Position numbers and translations under genes: made by a program
The notes under the pieces: generated by a model
What the model was told of the DNA's origin: nothing
Databases searched by the model: none
Seen by the model: the letters and a program-made list of their open reading frames with translations, nothing else
From: Pseudomonadota bacterium
Lineage (GTDB): Bacteria; Pseudomonadota; Gammaproteobacteria; Burkholderiales; Sulfuriferulaceae
Assembly (NCBI GenBank): GCA_021795395.1
Contig: JAJYPN010000018.1
Location: forward strand, 1 to 56,261
Reading direction: 5' to 3'
Length of the DNA: 56,261 nucleotides
Part shown: one piece after another, positions 8,096 through 16,621 of the stretch
Numbering within the stretch: position 1 is the stretch's first letter
Layout of the letters: every line of letters starts with the position of its first letter

Positions 8096-9169
8096 TTAAT
8101 TATTCAATACGGCAGGAGCGCTGAATTTTTTGCCGTCTATCGTCAAAACCTGCACAACGTAATTGCCTGGAGTCAAGGTGCTGGCTTGTGGAGCCGGGGG
8201 CAGATTGATGGTGGCTTTTGCACCTACTTCCGCTGTCAGGCTCTCGATTCCGGGTTTGAACTTGTTGTAGATATATTCGTTGACGATGGCTTTTTTACTC
8301 AAGGCTGCCAGTTGATCTCCCGACCAGACTTCGACCGGTTTATTGTCGCTACCCAGTAAGGCTACGCGAGCGATATGGGCTGGAACGTCCGAAGATCCGC
8401 CATCTATGTAGGCATCGAAAGTGACTGAACCATCATGATGTAACACAGGATTGCTGACTTTTACATGATGTTTGGCCGGGCTGACCGGTCCGCCGTGGAA
8501 AGGTCCGATGACCGAGCCACGATAATAGCTGTATGTCAGTACGACAAAAAGCACAGTGATGATAAAGAAAAATTTCATCAGCGGATCGAGTACGCGCTCA
8601 GGCAACGGATCGCTGGCTATCCATTTATACCATGAAGCGGGTGCCCTGGTACGGCGTTTCATCAGCCAGGCGTCGATGGAATAAGCTCCTGCGCCTCCCA
8701 GGAACAAGGTTGCTCCCATACCGAAATTGGAAGCGGCCATGGTCCATTCATCGATACAGGTAGCGCCTTGCCAGCCGAACAGAAGCATCAATACGAAACT
8801 CAGGCCTATCGTGACCAGTGCACTCAAGCGGGTCAGAAATCCGACCATCAGGAAAAGACCGAAAATCAATTCTACCGCGCTGAATACGATAACACCGACA
8901 TAAAGCAGATAGAAATGTTGTAACAGGTAGCTGACCAGATGATCCATGCCCAATAATGCGCCGGGCATGGCGGTCTGGAATTTGTTCGCCATCCAGTGAT
9001 GTGCGCTCGGATCGAGTTTGGAGGGGGCGTAAATGAAGCGGCGGCTGCCGCCTCCCCAATAAATCCATCCCTGAACGAAGCGCACGCAGAGCAATACCAT
9101 GCCGACTATACGCCAGCTGCCTGCTATGGAAAGGGGGGTTTCGGAAGTATGGCTTGCAGTAGTTGACAT
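8096..9169 (-). CDS. doxD: thiosulfate:quinone oxidoreductase, fused DoxD-DoxA
   Basis: A 357-residue protein. The N-terminal half (about 25-180) has four membrane helices in the DoxD arrangement (VRFVQGWIYWGGGSRRFIYAP, then helices around 85-150). A further membrane segment near 210-230 leads into a C-terminal periplasmic beta-rich DoxA-like domain (about 245-355) ending in NYVVQVLTIDGKKF. DoxDA oxidises thiosulfate to tetrathionate and passes electrons to quinone. The fused form is known from sulfur-oxidising bacteria. The start at 9169 has GAGGA upstream. The DsrE-like gene upstream on the same strand is likely functionally linked. Confidence 0.88.
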   Translation of the reverse strand: MSTTASHTSETPLSIAGSWRIVGMVLLCVRFVQGWIYWGGGSRRFIYAPSKLDPSAHHWMANKFQTAMPGALLGMDHLVSYLLQHFYLLYVGVIVFSAVELIFGLFLMVGFLTRLSALVTIGLSFVLMLLFGWQGATCIDEWTMAASNFGMGATLFLGGAGAYSIDAWLMKRRTRAPASWYKWIASDPLPERVLDPLMKFFFIITVLFVVLTYSYYRGSVIGPFHGGPVSPAKHHVKVSNPVLHHDGSVTFDAYIDGGSSDVPAHIARVALLGSDNKPVEVWSGDQLAALSKKAIVNEYIYNKFKPGIESLTAEVGAKATINLPPAPQASTLTPGNYVVQVLTIDGKKFSAPAVLNN

Positions 9170-9276
9170 ATAATCCTCGCAAAATAGAGCATCATCGATG
9201 ATTCGATACCGAAATGCTGCCACGGTAGCGAATCATTAATAAGTCATCTGTCGCTTTCAGGACAGACGGCCGCCTT

Positions 9277-9798
9277 TTAGTTGACAGGGTCTACTACGTA
9301 ATGTTTTCTGGCTTGTAAAAAAGCCACTTCTGCAAAGCCGGATGGGACGATGTCTTCGTCGGTGACATGATACAGTGTGTGGAAATCGATGCCCTGTTCC
9401 AGCAGCGAATTATTGCAAACGTCGAAACGAACGCCTTTGCGCGCTAATTCGTCAAGTTGTGCCTTGGTTTTTTCATCGGGATTCTTGAGCAGGGTAACAC
9501 CCTTGGCATACAGTACGACGGTGATATCCATCTTGCCTTTCCATTCCTCCGCAGCCTTGATGGTATTGGCGATATTGCGAAGTTTCATGCCCTGTATGCC
9601 TTTGTTGTCGGAAGTCAGGGGCACGACGATCTTGAGTCTGCCGTAGGGTTCATGTTTGATGTTGGGCTTGACATAGGCGCTCGGTGCCGCGGTAGTCGCT
9701 GCGGCAGGAGCGGCCACGTCAGCGTAGGCGGATGCTGCTGCAGCCACGGTAAATGCTGACGCGAGCATGGTTAATACGAGGTTTTTACAGATATTCAT
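9277..9798 (-). CDS. secreted DsrE-like protein
   Basis: A 173-residue protein with a signal peptide (about 1-26, ending AYA before Asp-Val), an Ala/Pro-rich linker, and a DsrE/F-like fold: LKIVVPLTSDN, a helix with IANTIKAAEEW, a strand TVVLYAKGVTLL, and RKGVRFDVCNNSL. That last segment carries the only cysteine of the mature part, where sulfur-carrier DsrE proteins keep theirs. The start at 9798 has AGGAG upstream; a long upstream extension is not needed. Export plus one Cys suggests periplasmic sulfur binding or transfer, consistent with DoxDA 107 bases downstream on the same strand. Role inferred. Confidence 0.82.
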   Translation of the reverse strand: MNICKNLVLTMLASAFTVAAAASAYADVAAPAAATTAAPSAYVKPNIKHEPYGRLKIVVPLTSDNKGIQGMKLRNIANTIKAAEEWKGKMDITVVLYAKGVTLLKNPDEKTKAQLDELARKGVRFDVCNNSLLEQGIDFHTLYHVTDEDIVPSGFAEVAFLQARKHYVVDPVN

Positions 9799-10077
9799 GT
9801 TTCTTTTCTCCTGATTTATAAATAGTAAATTAGAGTGCAACGCCATCTGCTCTCCGGCCAATTTGCGTTGACTCAAGTGATGATTTGTCTGCTCCATGTT
9901 TGAACCGATGATATTGTCAAACCACCCTCGGCCAGATAGAGCATTCATCATTTGATGCATCTGCTTTTAAAGCACTGCTTATTAGCAATTTACATCGCGC
10001 AGCGACAGATATATTATATGGGATGTAATAGAAAGTCTATATACACATTTAACTCAGAATATACGGGAGACCCCTTG

Positions 10078-11112
10078 ATGATTTCTTTGCAAACCGTTAC
10101 CAAATCTGCGCGGACGCTACAGCGCAAGTCCCTGAAATTCACTCTGTCCATGTTGGTATTAAGTGCATTGTCGCAAGCTTTTGCAGTCGATAGCGCGATG
10201 GCCGCATCGGCAGAGCAGGCCGATTCCGTGTATCCGCCCTGGAGCAAGGGCGCCAACAACCCGGTTTCCGAAAAGGGGCTGGAATTTACGGTTCCGCAAG
10301 TAGACAATTTGCCCGATCTGCATGGCAATCCGATCCAGCCCGGCTTGACGATTTTTGTGGGCGGCAACTATTTCTTTGCCATGGCACCTTTGGTCGCGGC
10401 ATTTGAACAGCAGCATCCCGAACTCAAGGGCAAGATATTTTACGAAACGCTTCCCCCCGGTCTTTTAGCCAAGCAGATCGCGCTCGGCGGAACCATTACC
10501 GTCGGCAATATGACGTGGACCGTGCATCCTGACGTATACGCGGCAGGCCTGAAAAAAGTCAAGAGCGTGATCAAGGACGGTTATGCTGTCGGGCCTGAAG
10601 TCACCTATGCGACAAATACCCTCACGATCATGGTGCCTAAAGGTAACCCCGCTCACATCAAGAGCTTGAACGATCTGGGCAAACCTGGCGTTCGCCTGGT
10701 GATGCCCAATCCCGCGTGGGAAGGCGTAGCTCGCCAGATCAAGGCCAGTCTGGTGAAAGCCGGCGGTCCTGAACTGGAAAAAGCCGTGTATGAGACCAAA
10801 GTGAAAAATGGCGAAGCCATACTGACTCAAATTCATCACCGCCAGTCACCGCTTTATCTGATGCTGGGTAAAGCCCAGGCAGGCGTAACCTGGAAATCCG
10901 AAGCCATATTCCAGCAACAGGTAGGCAATCCTATCAGCTTTGTCACCATTCCCGAGAGCCAGAATGCTACGGGCATCTATGCTGCTGCTACGATCAAGGA
11001 TGCGCCGCATCCCAAAGAAGCGCGCGAATGGATCGATTTCCTGCATTCGCCCGCTGCGCTGGCGATATTCGAACGTTACGGGTTTAAACCTGTGCAGAAA
11101 AAAGCGGATTGA
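10078..11112 (+). CDS. periplasmic substrate-binding protein (type 2 fold)
   Basis: A 344-residue exported protein. The start at 10078 has GGGAG about 8 bases upstream. A signal peptide spans roughly 1-41, with a hydrophobic core near 20-35 and Ala-rich cleavage sites around 36-42. The mature part has the type 2 binding-protein pattern (LTIFVGGNYFFAMAPLVAAFE, TNTLTIMVPKGNP, DLGKPGVRLVMPNPAWEG, IYAAATIKDAPHPKEA), as in molybdate/tungstate or sulfate binders. No permease or ATPase gene lies next to it. It diverges from the DsrE-DoxDA pair across 279 bases, so it may share their regulation. The ligand is unknown; a sulfur oxyanion is a guess from context. Confidence 0.8.
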   Translation: MISLQTVTKSARTLQRKSLKFTLSMLVLSALSQAFAVDSAMAASAEQADSVYPPWSKGANNPVSEKGLEFTVPQVDNLPDLHGNPIQPGLTIFVGGNYFFAMAPLVAAFEQQHPELKGKIFYETLPPGLLAKQIALGGTITVGNMTWTVHPDVYAAGLKKVKSVIKDGYAVGPEVTYATNTLTIMVPKGNPAHIKSLNDLGKPGVRLVMPNPAWEGVARQIKASLVKAGGPELEKAVYETKVKNGEAILTQIHHRQSPLYLMLGKAQAGVTWKSEAIFQQQVGNPISFVTIPESQNATGIYAAATIKDAPHPKEAREWIDFLHSPAALAIFERYGFKPVQKKAD

Positions 11113-11152
11113 TCAAGCGCATCCTGTAATTCAGACATCGTATGCAAGTAAG

Positions 11153-11180
11153 GACGGCACGCAGGTGCCGTCTTTTTTTT
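11153..11180 (+). terminator. rho-independent terminator
   Basis: GACGGCAC, loop GCAG, GTGCCGTC, then eight T. It lies 40 bases after the binding-protein gene. Confidence 0.95.
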
Positions 11181-11708
11181 ATGCACGCAGCACGTACTGC
11201 GGTGTTATTTAATAACTGCCTGACAGGAAAATTTGAATTGATGAACGTGTGGGCAACTCCGAAATCGATTAAAAAACTATTCAGATTATGATGAATGTCC
11301 AATAATTTTCTGTGCGTTATCGTACGCAAAATTATGGTAACTGAAACTAAAATATACTTTCTAAACATTTGCTTGATATAACTTGACTATGAGCGAAACT
11401 TCACTTAGTCTGAAATGGCTGTACGTATTTCAGTACGTTACAGGAATCGGGCGCATTATTGATTTTCCATCTTTCGAATAACCTATCGGGTTACTCGGAC
11501 GGTTTATTGGCGCCTCTGAAGCGGTGGAGAGCTACTGCACGATCGCATGGTGCGGTCAATAATGTTATCGCTATTTTTTCCGTATCGTCCGGTAATATGA
11601 TGCCGCATATATTAAGCAAGGTTTATGTCCGCTATGTGAGAGATAGAAGCCTCAACAAGGATAGTATGGGCTGATTATCTTTCAATAATTTAATCAAGGA
11701 GTAATATC
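11181..11708. other. 528-base intergenic region with one small dyad
   Basis: No convincing gene. A 71-codon frame at 11459-11674 lacks a ribosome-binding site and family resemblance. A dyad at 11419-11443 (CTGTACGTA, six bases, TACGTTACAG) is nearly symmetrical apart from one base, and could be a regulator site. AAGGAGT for the next gene lies at its right edge. Confidence 0.4.
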
Positions 11709-12107
11709 ATGAAATCGAAATTTGTTGCCGCAATGATCCTGGGTTCTGTGATGGGGATGACTAATTTGACCTATGCCGATACATCGACGGGTTCAGGAAC
11801 GATCGGTGTCAGCCCGCAAGAATCCCAGGGCGCCGCATTGGGATGGAGCGCCGAGAAACAGATTCTGCATAAAGCGGTTTATAACGACGATCTGAAAAAA
11901 ATCGGCGCTATCGAAGATATCATCATTTCGCCTGAAAAATCCGTGTCCTATGCGGTAATCGGAGTGGGCGGTTTCCTCGGTATGGATCGTCACGATGTAC
12001 TTATTCCTTTCAACCATTTACGGCTGGACGGTAATAAACTGGTTCTTCCGGGTGCAACCAAAAGCGCACTCAAAGGTCTACCAGCATTTCGCTATAGCCG
12101 TCAATAA
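11709..12107 (+). CDS. secreted PRC-barrel domain protein
   Basis: A 132-residue protein with a signal peptide (about 1-23, cleavage after Tyr-Ala before Asp-Thr) and a PRC-barrel: LKKIGAIEDIIISPEKSVSYAVIGVGGFLGMDRHDVLIPF, split here over residues 61-101. It ends LPGATKSALKGLPAFRYSRQ. Exported PRC-barrel proteins are common in proteobacteria that face stress or desiccation, but their function is unclear. AAGGAG lies upstream. A hairpin overlaps its stop codon, so it is probably monocistronic or attenuated before the next gene. Confidence 0.85.
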   Translation: MKSKFVAAMILGSVMGMTNLTYADTSTGSGTIGVSPQESQGAALGWSAEKQILHKAVYNDDLKKIGAIEDIIISPEKSVSYAVIGVGGFLGMDRHDVLIPFNHLRLDGNKLVLPGATKSALKGLPAFRYSRQ

Positions 12108-12127
12108 AATGGCTTGACAGCCATTTT
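12106..12127 (+). terminator. hairpin at the end of the PRC-barrel gene
   Basis: AAAATGGCT, loop TGAC, AGCCATTTT, then GATTTGTTTGTTT. The nine-pair stem starts inside the TAA stop codon. The T-run is interrupted, so termination may be partial. Confidence 0.7.
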
Positions 12128-12169
12128 GATTTGTTTGTTTCACCTCCCCGGTCTTGAAGGGAACTTGTC

Positions 12170-12544
12170 ATGAATATTCGTAATTTGTATTTGTGCAGTA
12201 TATTTGCCCTGGGATTAATGCTGGGGGGGTGCGCTACCACTCCGCCTGCACCGCCAGTTACAGTAGCCGATATTGTCAAGCTGAGCAGTGCGGGCGTTGC
12301 ACCCGAACAGATCATCGACCGCATGAAAGCGGCCGATATGGTTTATCGCTTGAAAGCAAGCCAGCTGGATAGTTTGCATCAGCAAGGGGTGTCGGATAAG
12401 GTGATCGACTATATGCAGCAGACGTATCTCGACGCCGTTCGGCGCGATCAAAGGGTCGAAGACTGGAATATGTGGTGGCAAGGTCCGGACGGTTATTTTT
12501 ACGGGGGCTGCAATTTCGGGATGTGGCCTTACGCCTGTTATTGA
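12170..12544 (+). CDS. small lipoprotein, unknown function
   Basis: A 124-residue protein with a lipobox (LGGC, Cys at about 21) after a hydrophobic segment, so it is lipid-anchored. A Pro-rich linker follows. A helical region (about 30-85) contains two similar helix pairs: TVADIVKLSSAGVAPEQIIDRM and LKASQLDSLHQQGVSDKVIDYM, each shown in part. Both have the form 'helix - GV - D/EQ/K-IID-M', a repeat typical of SHOCT-like or short helical lipoproteins. The C-terminus is rich in Trp, Gly and Tyr. I do not recognise a named family. Confidence 0.75.
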   Translation: MNIRNLYLCSIFALGLMLGGCATTPPAPPVTVADIVKLSSAGVAPEQIIDRMKAADMVYRLKASQLDSLHQQGVSDKVIDYMQQTYLDAVRRDQRVEDWNMWWQGPDGYFYGGCNFGMWPYACY

Positions 12545-12579
12545 CTCTATGATCACAGATTTGTCTGCATGAATGAAAG

Positions 12580-12882
12580 ATGAGCCAGTTTAAAAATCTT
12601 TCATCGCATATTTTGCAAGCCTCGGCATCGATGGTTGGGGTTTGCGTGATGATTATCAGTATTGTTAAATTGTTGCATTTGGGCTTATCGGTCGGCAGAT
12701 TGATCGATAAGATGCTCGGTTTGGATAACGTGCTCTTTTTGTTCAGCGCCTTGCTGTCGTATGCTTCGATGCGTACCGAGCGTTTATCCTATCGCCTGGA
12801 AAACCTTGCGGATGCCTTGTTCATGTTTGGTCTAATCTGGATGACCGCTGCTTCGTTGGTTCTATCTTTTGCAATACTTTGA
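12580..12882 (+). CDS. small membrane protein (DUF2721-like), unknown function
   Basis: A 100-residue protein with three hydrophobic stretches: about 17-33 (MVGVCVMIISIVKLLHL), 49-62 and 78-98. A loop of charged residues contains RTERLSYRLENLAD. The layout resembles small DUF2721-type membrane proteins, but I am not sure of the family. It is 12 bases ahead of the GH15 gene and probably in the same transcript. Confidence 0.6.
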   Translation: MSQFKNLSSHILQASASMVGVCVMIISIVKLLHLGLSVGRLIDKMLGLDNVLFLFSALLSYASMRTERLSYRLENLADALFMFGLIWMTAASLVLSFAIL

Positions 12883-12894
12883 AAGGGCTCCGAT

Positions 12895-15276
12895 ATGAGT
12901 GCAAAACCTGGCCCGGTTTCCGGAACGGCGCCTTCAGGCCCTTACAGTAAACCGGTATGGGCCTCGGCGCGTAAGGATATGGTCGGTGGCACGCCAGTTT
13001 CTTCCCGGCTTTGGTTCACCGTCGCGCAAGGCATAGTCAGCGAAGTATATTATCCTCGCATCGATATCCCGCAGCTCAAGGACCTGGGATTTATCGTTGC
13101 GGACGACAGCGGTTACTGGGAAGAAGTTCGCCGTGTTTCCGGTTATGCACTCAACTTTGAGCATCCGGGCATTCCGGTGCTGACTGTGCGTCACGAACGC
13201 AAGCGATATACGCTTACGCTGAAAATTTGTTCCGATCCGCATCGCGATGTATTACTGATCGACATCACATTAACCGCTGATGCTGGTTTGCGTGTTTATG
13301 TGCTTGCGGCGCCTCGGCTAGGTGGCGATACGCAGAAAAATTATGCATGGGCCGACGAATGGGAAGGTCGCGCCGTGTTATGGGCGCAACAAGCGGAGTT
13401 CGGGCTTGCTCTGATGTGCGCCGATACAGAAGGATTGCCGGGTTTTGGTAAGCGGTCGGTTGGAATTGTTGGGACGAGCGATCTTTGGCAGGATTTTGCT
13501 CGTCACGGACGCATGACCTGGAATTATGCTCAGACTCCCCCAGGGGAAGTTGCGTTGGCGGCAGAATTGCCGGCGAAGTGTACGCTGGCATTGGGGTTGG
13601 GAACGAGCAGGGAAGCTGCCGCCACACTCGCATGGTGCGCTCTTGCCCAAGGATTCGATGCAGCGTGGAATACACAGTGCGCAATGTGGATCGATTGGCA
13701 GAAAACCTGCAAATGGCCGAGCAAACTTGACAAGTTACCTGCACCAGCCATGAAATTGTTGCAAATCTCGGCCAGCGTACTCAAGGTTCATCAGGATCAT
13801 ACTTATCCTGGCGCAGCAGTTGCCAGCATGTCGATACCCTGGGGTGAATTCAGCCAGAGCGTGGGCGGTTATCATCTGGTCTGGTCGCGGGATCTGGTTG
13901 AAACGGCAGGGGCGCTGCTCGCCATGGACGACCTGCGGAGTGCGCGGGAAATTCTGTGCTATTTGATTGCTACGCAACAGGACAGCGGACATTGGCTGCA
14001 AAATCAATGGTTGGGGGGCAAGGCATACTGGCAGGGAATACAGTTGGACGAAACAGCTTTTCCGGTATTGTTGGCGGCAGGTTTGCAAGCCCGCGGGGCG
14101 TTAGGCGATATTCAGGTGAGTGATACGGTGCGCCGTGCACTGCGCTTCATTCTCCGCGAAGGTCCGGCAACGGGAGAAGACAGATGGGAAGAAGATGCTG
14201 GTATCAATACATTTACCTTGGCTGTCACGATCGCCGCGCTGGTGGAAGGCGCCGCCTTACTGAATGGAAAAGAGCGGGAATGCGCTTTGATGGTGGCGGA
14301 TTACTGGAATCTCAGGCTTGAGGACTGGACTTGGGTAGAAAATACAAGCCTCGCGCGAAAGCTGGATGTACCCGGTTATTATTTGCGCAGCGTACCCAAC
14401 GATAATTTGACTCCTCAGGTCGACAAAGCGCAGCATGTTCTGATCAAGAACCGCAGTCTTGATCCCGATTTGAGTGCCGAAGACCAAATAGCTACCGATT
14501 TTCTGCAGTTGGTCCGGTATGGACTGCGCGATCCAAAGGACCATCGTATTCTTGCCAGCATAGCTGCTGTGGACAAGCTGTTGCGGGCCGACACTCCGAG
14601 CGGGCCGATCTGGCACCGTTATAATGGTGACGGTTATGGCGAACATGAGGACGGCACGCCTTTTGACGGCGATGGTTGCGGTCGGGGGTGGCCCTTGCTC
14701 AGCGGCGAACGCGGTCATTATGCGCTGGTGGCGGGCGACGATCCCTTACCTTATATAGTATCGATGATCGCCATGACGGGCAATGGCAATTTATTGCCCG
14801 AGCAGGTATGGGACAGCGAGCCGATACCCAGATACGAGCTTTATCCGGGCAAACCAAGCGGATCAGCCATGCCGTTGGTATGGGCGCATGCTGAATATAT
14901 CAAATTATGCCTAAGCTATGCACAGGGCTTTCCTGTCGATAGACCGGCGCAAACCTGGTTGCGCTATCGGGGACGGCGTCCGCACATTGATTATTATGTC
15001 TGGAGCATGAAACAACGCTTGCATATACTCCCTGTAGGAAAAGAGTTACGCGTGATGACAAGCGTACCCGCAAAGATACATTGGGGGGTCAACGGCTGGC
15101 AAAAGGTTACAGATACCGAGGCCATGGACCAGGGGTTGGCGTACATCGCCCATTTGCCTACTGCCAGACTGAAAGCCGGCGATACTGTGGAATTTACATT
15201 TTATTATCCTGATACAAAAATCTGGCAGCAAGAGGATTTTCAGATCCGTATCGTGGAACGAGGAGATGACCGATGA
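12895..15276 (+). CDS. glycoside hydrolase family 15 (glucoamylase/glucodextranase-like)
   Basis: A 793-residue enzyme. The N-terminal super-sandwich domain (about 1-270) begins with KPVWASARKDMVGG and RLWFTVAQGIVSEVYYP. The (alpha/alpha)6 catalytic domain follows: SVGGYHLVWSRDLVETAGAL, then GCGRGWPLLSGERGHYAL and HAEYIKLC near the end. The C-terminus (about 690-793) is a small beta domain. GH15 enzymes release beta-glucose from alpha-1,4/1,6-glucans, or act on trehalose in some members. No signal peptide is visible, so it would act in the cytoplasm on glycogen or imported oligosaccharides. It overlaps the next SDR gene by four bases (ATGA), indicating translational coupling. Confidence 0.9.
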   Translation: MSAKPGPVSGTAPSGPYSKPVWASARKDMVGGTPVSSRLWFTVAQGIVSEVYYPRIDIPQLKDLGFIVADDSGYWEEVRRVSGYALNFEHPGIPVLTVRHERKRYTLTLKICSDPHRDVLLIDITLTADAGLRVYVLAAPRLGGDTQKNYAWADEWEGRAVLWAQQAEFGLALMCADTEGLPGFGKRSVGIVGTSDLWQDFARHGRMTWNYAQTPPGEVALAAELPAKCTLALGLGTSREAAATLAWCALAQGFDAAWNTQCAMWIDWQKTCKWPSKLDKLPAPAMKLLQISASVLKVHQDHTYPGAAVASMSIPWGEFSQSVGGYHLVWSRDLVETAGALLAMDDLRSAREILCYLIATQQDSGHWLQNQWLGGKAYWQGIQLDETAFPVLLAAGLQARGALGDIQVSDTVRRALRFILREGPATGEDRWEEDAGINTFTLAVTIAALVEGAALLNGKERECALMVADYWNLRLEDWTWVENTSLARKLDVPGYYLRSVPNDNLTPQVDKAQHVLIKNRSLDPDLSAEDQIATDFLQLVRYGLRDPKDHRILASIAAVDKLLRADTPSGPIWHRYNGDGYGEHEDGTPFDGDGCGRGWPLLSGERGHYALVAGDDPLPYIVSMIAMTGNGNLLPEQVWDSEPIPRYELYPGKPSGSAMPLVWAHAEYIKLCLSYAQGFPVDRPAQTWLRYRGRRPHIDYYVWSMKQRLHILPVGKELRVMTSVPAKIHWGVNGWQKVTDTEAMDQGLAYIAHLPTARLKAGDTVEFTFYYPDTKIWQQEDFQIRIVERGDDR

Positions 15277-16058
15277 CGAATATCAATCTCTCAGACAGAC
15301 GCGCGCTGGTGACGGGATCAAGTTCGGGATTGGGCGAAGCGATAGTTATCGCCTTGTCTGCAGCCGGGGCAAATGTGGCCGTGCATTACCATAAAGACCG
15401 CACGGCTGCCGAAGCCATTGTAACACGTATTCAAGATCAGGGCGGCAAAGCATTTGCCTTTGGAGCGGACGTGTCGGTTCCTGACGAAGTCGTGGCCTTG
15501 TTTGCGGAAGTAAACGCTACGCTCGGCGGTATCGATATCCTGGTCAACAATGCCGGTATGGACGGTATCCAGGCCAATTGCGTCGATAGCGATCCGCAAC
15601 ATTGGTCACAGGTTTTGGCAGTAGATTTACAGGCGCCGTACTATTGTACCCGGCAAGCTCTGCAATTCATGCTGGCGCAGCAAAGCGGCGTCATTTTGAA
15701 TATCACTTCTGTGCATGAATTTATTCCCTGGTCGGGCTACAGCGCCTATACCAGCGCGAAATCGGGCCTCTCCATGTTTACCAAAACTATCGCCCAGGAA
15801 GTCGCCAATCAGGGGATACGCGTGCTCGCCATTGCTCCAGGCGCCATTCGTACCTCGATTAACGCGCAGGTATGGCAGAACCCGCAAGGTTTGGCTGATT
15901 TGAACCGCAAGATTGCAATGGGGAGGATAGGCGAACCCGATGAAATCGCCAAAGTGGCGGTTTTTCTGGCGAGCGATCTGGCCAGTTATATTACCGGAAC
16001 TACGATAGCAGTCGATGGCGGCATGCTGATTTATCCGGAATTCAGCCATGGGGGGTGA
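15273..16058 (+). CDS. SDR dehydrogenase, probable glucose 1-dehydrogenase
   Basis: A 261-residue classical short-chain dehydrogenase. The cofactor motif is TGSSSGLG (about 15-22), then NNAG, catalytic Ser in ITSVHEF, the YTSAK pair (Tyr-x-x-x-Lys), and a Gly-rich C-terminus GTTIAVDGGMLIYPEFSHGG. The HYHKDR after the second strand suggests NADP preference. Overall it resembles glucose 1-dehydrogenases. GAGGAGATG precedes the start within the end of the GH15 gene. The coupling with a glucose-releasing enzyme supports glucose as substrate: glucan to glucose to gluconolactone. That pathway is inferred. Confidence 0.82.
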   Translation: MTNINLSDRRALVTGSSSGLGEAIVIALSAAGANVAVHYHKDRTAAEAIVTRIQDQGGKAFAFGADVSVPDEVVALFAEVNATLGGIDILVNNAGMDGIQANCVDSDPQHWSQVLAVDLQAPYYCTRQALQFMLAQQSGVILNITSVHEFIPWSGYSAYTSAKSGLSMFTKTIAQEVANQGIRVLAIAPGAIRTSINAQVWQNPQGLADLNRKIAMGRIGEPDEIAKVAVFLASDLASYITGTTIAVDGGMLIYPEFSHGG

Positions 16059-16100
16059 ATGGCGGTCCGCCCAGGTCTCAAATTAAGAGCGGATTTGCAT

Positions 16101-16517
16101 CTAATTTTCCTTCAGAGCGGCAGCGGCGATGATCAATCCTGTACCGACCAGCAATATTCCCCAGCCCCACTGAAATTGGATGGTTTGCATCGCCATGTCG
16201 ACGAGACCGTGTAATGGGGTGTCGGCGACTGTCGTATCCATATCGGATTTCATTTCCGATATTTTGGTTTGAAAGCGTATTAATGTGTACAACAGTACCG
16301 CAAGACTGCCAATTCCGGTCAGCCATAATCCCTTGTAAATTTTCGTTGCACCCAGTATGAGTGAAAGGGCGGCAAATACGAGCACGATGACGGCTTCGGT
16401 CCGTCCGTTCTGGTAATAAGTCATTTCGCCCATTATCGGGATACTCACGATAGGCGTAAATACTCCGGCCAGTAAAATCAATGAGCCTATCACGGCCAGC
16501 ACTTGTTTGATACGCAT
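16101..16517 (-). CDS. membrane protein of unknown function
   Basis: A 138-residue protein with four hydrophobic segments (about 4-27, 42-60, 63-80 and 115-134). A polar periplasmic stretch, SEMKSDMDTTVADTPLHGL, precedes the last helix. CAGGAA lies upstream of the start. It resembles small unnamed membrane proteins that look like half-channels or tetraspan proteins. It is convergent with the SDR gene and 105 bases downstream of cydB, so it could be on the cydAB transcript. Confidence 0.65.
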   Translation of the reverse strand: MRIKQVLAVIGSLILLAGVFTPIVSIPIMGEMTYYQNGRTEAVIVLVFAALSLILGATKIYKGLWLTGIGSLAVLLYTLIRFQTKISEMKSDMDTTVADTPLHGLVDMAMQTIQFQWGWGILLVGTGLIIAAAALKEN

Positions 16518-16621
16518 GATGATTCCTGTTTTGTTGGATGGCTACATGGAGAGCAACAAAAATGCAGTCCTTTATCATGATAGCAGAAGTGTGCCGAATT
16601 CAAACGATGGCGTTGAGCGTA

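Noticed and set aside
11465..11500. TAACC-N15-ACGG at about 11465 as an ECF site
   Set aside because: It lacks the TG/CG before TAACC and has ACGG instead of CGTC; no gene follows closely.
11459..11674. 71-codon plus-strand frame as a gene
   Set aside because: No ribosome-binding site, no recognisable family and no domain-like composition.
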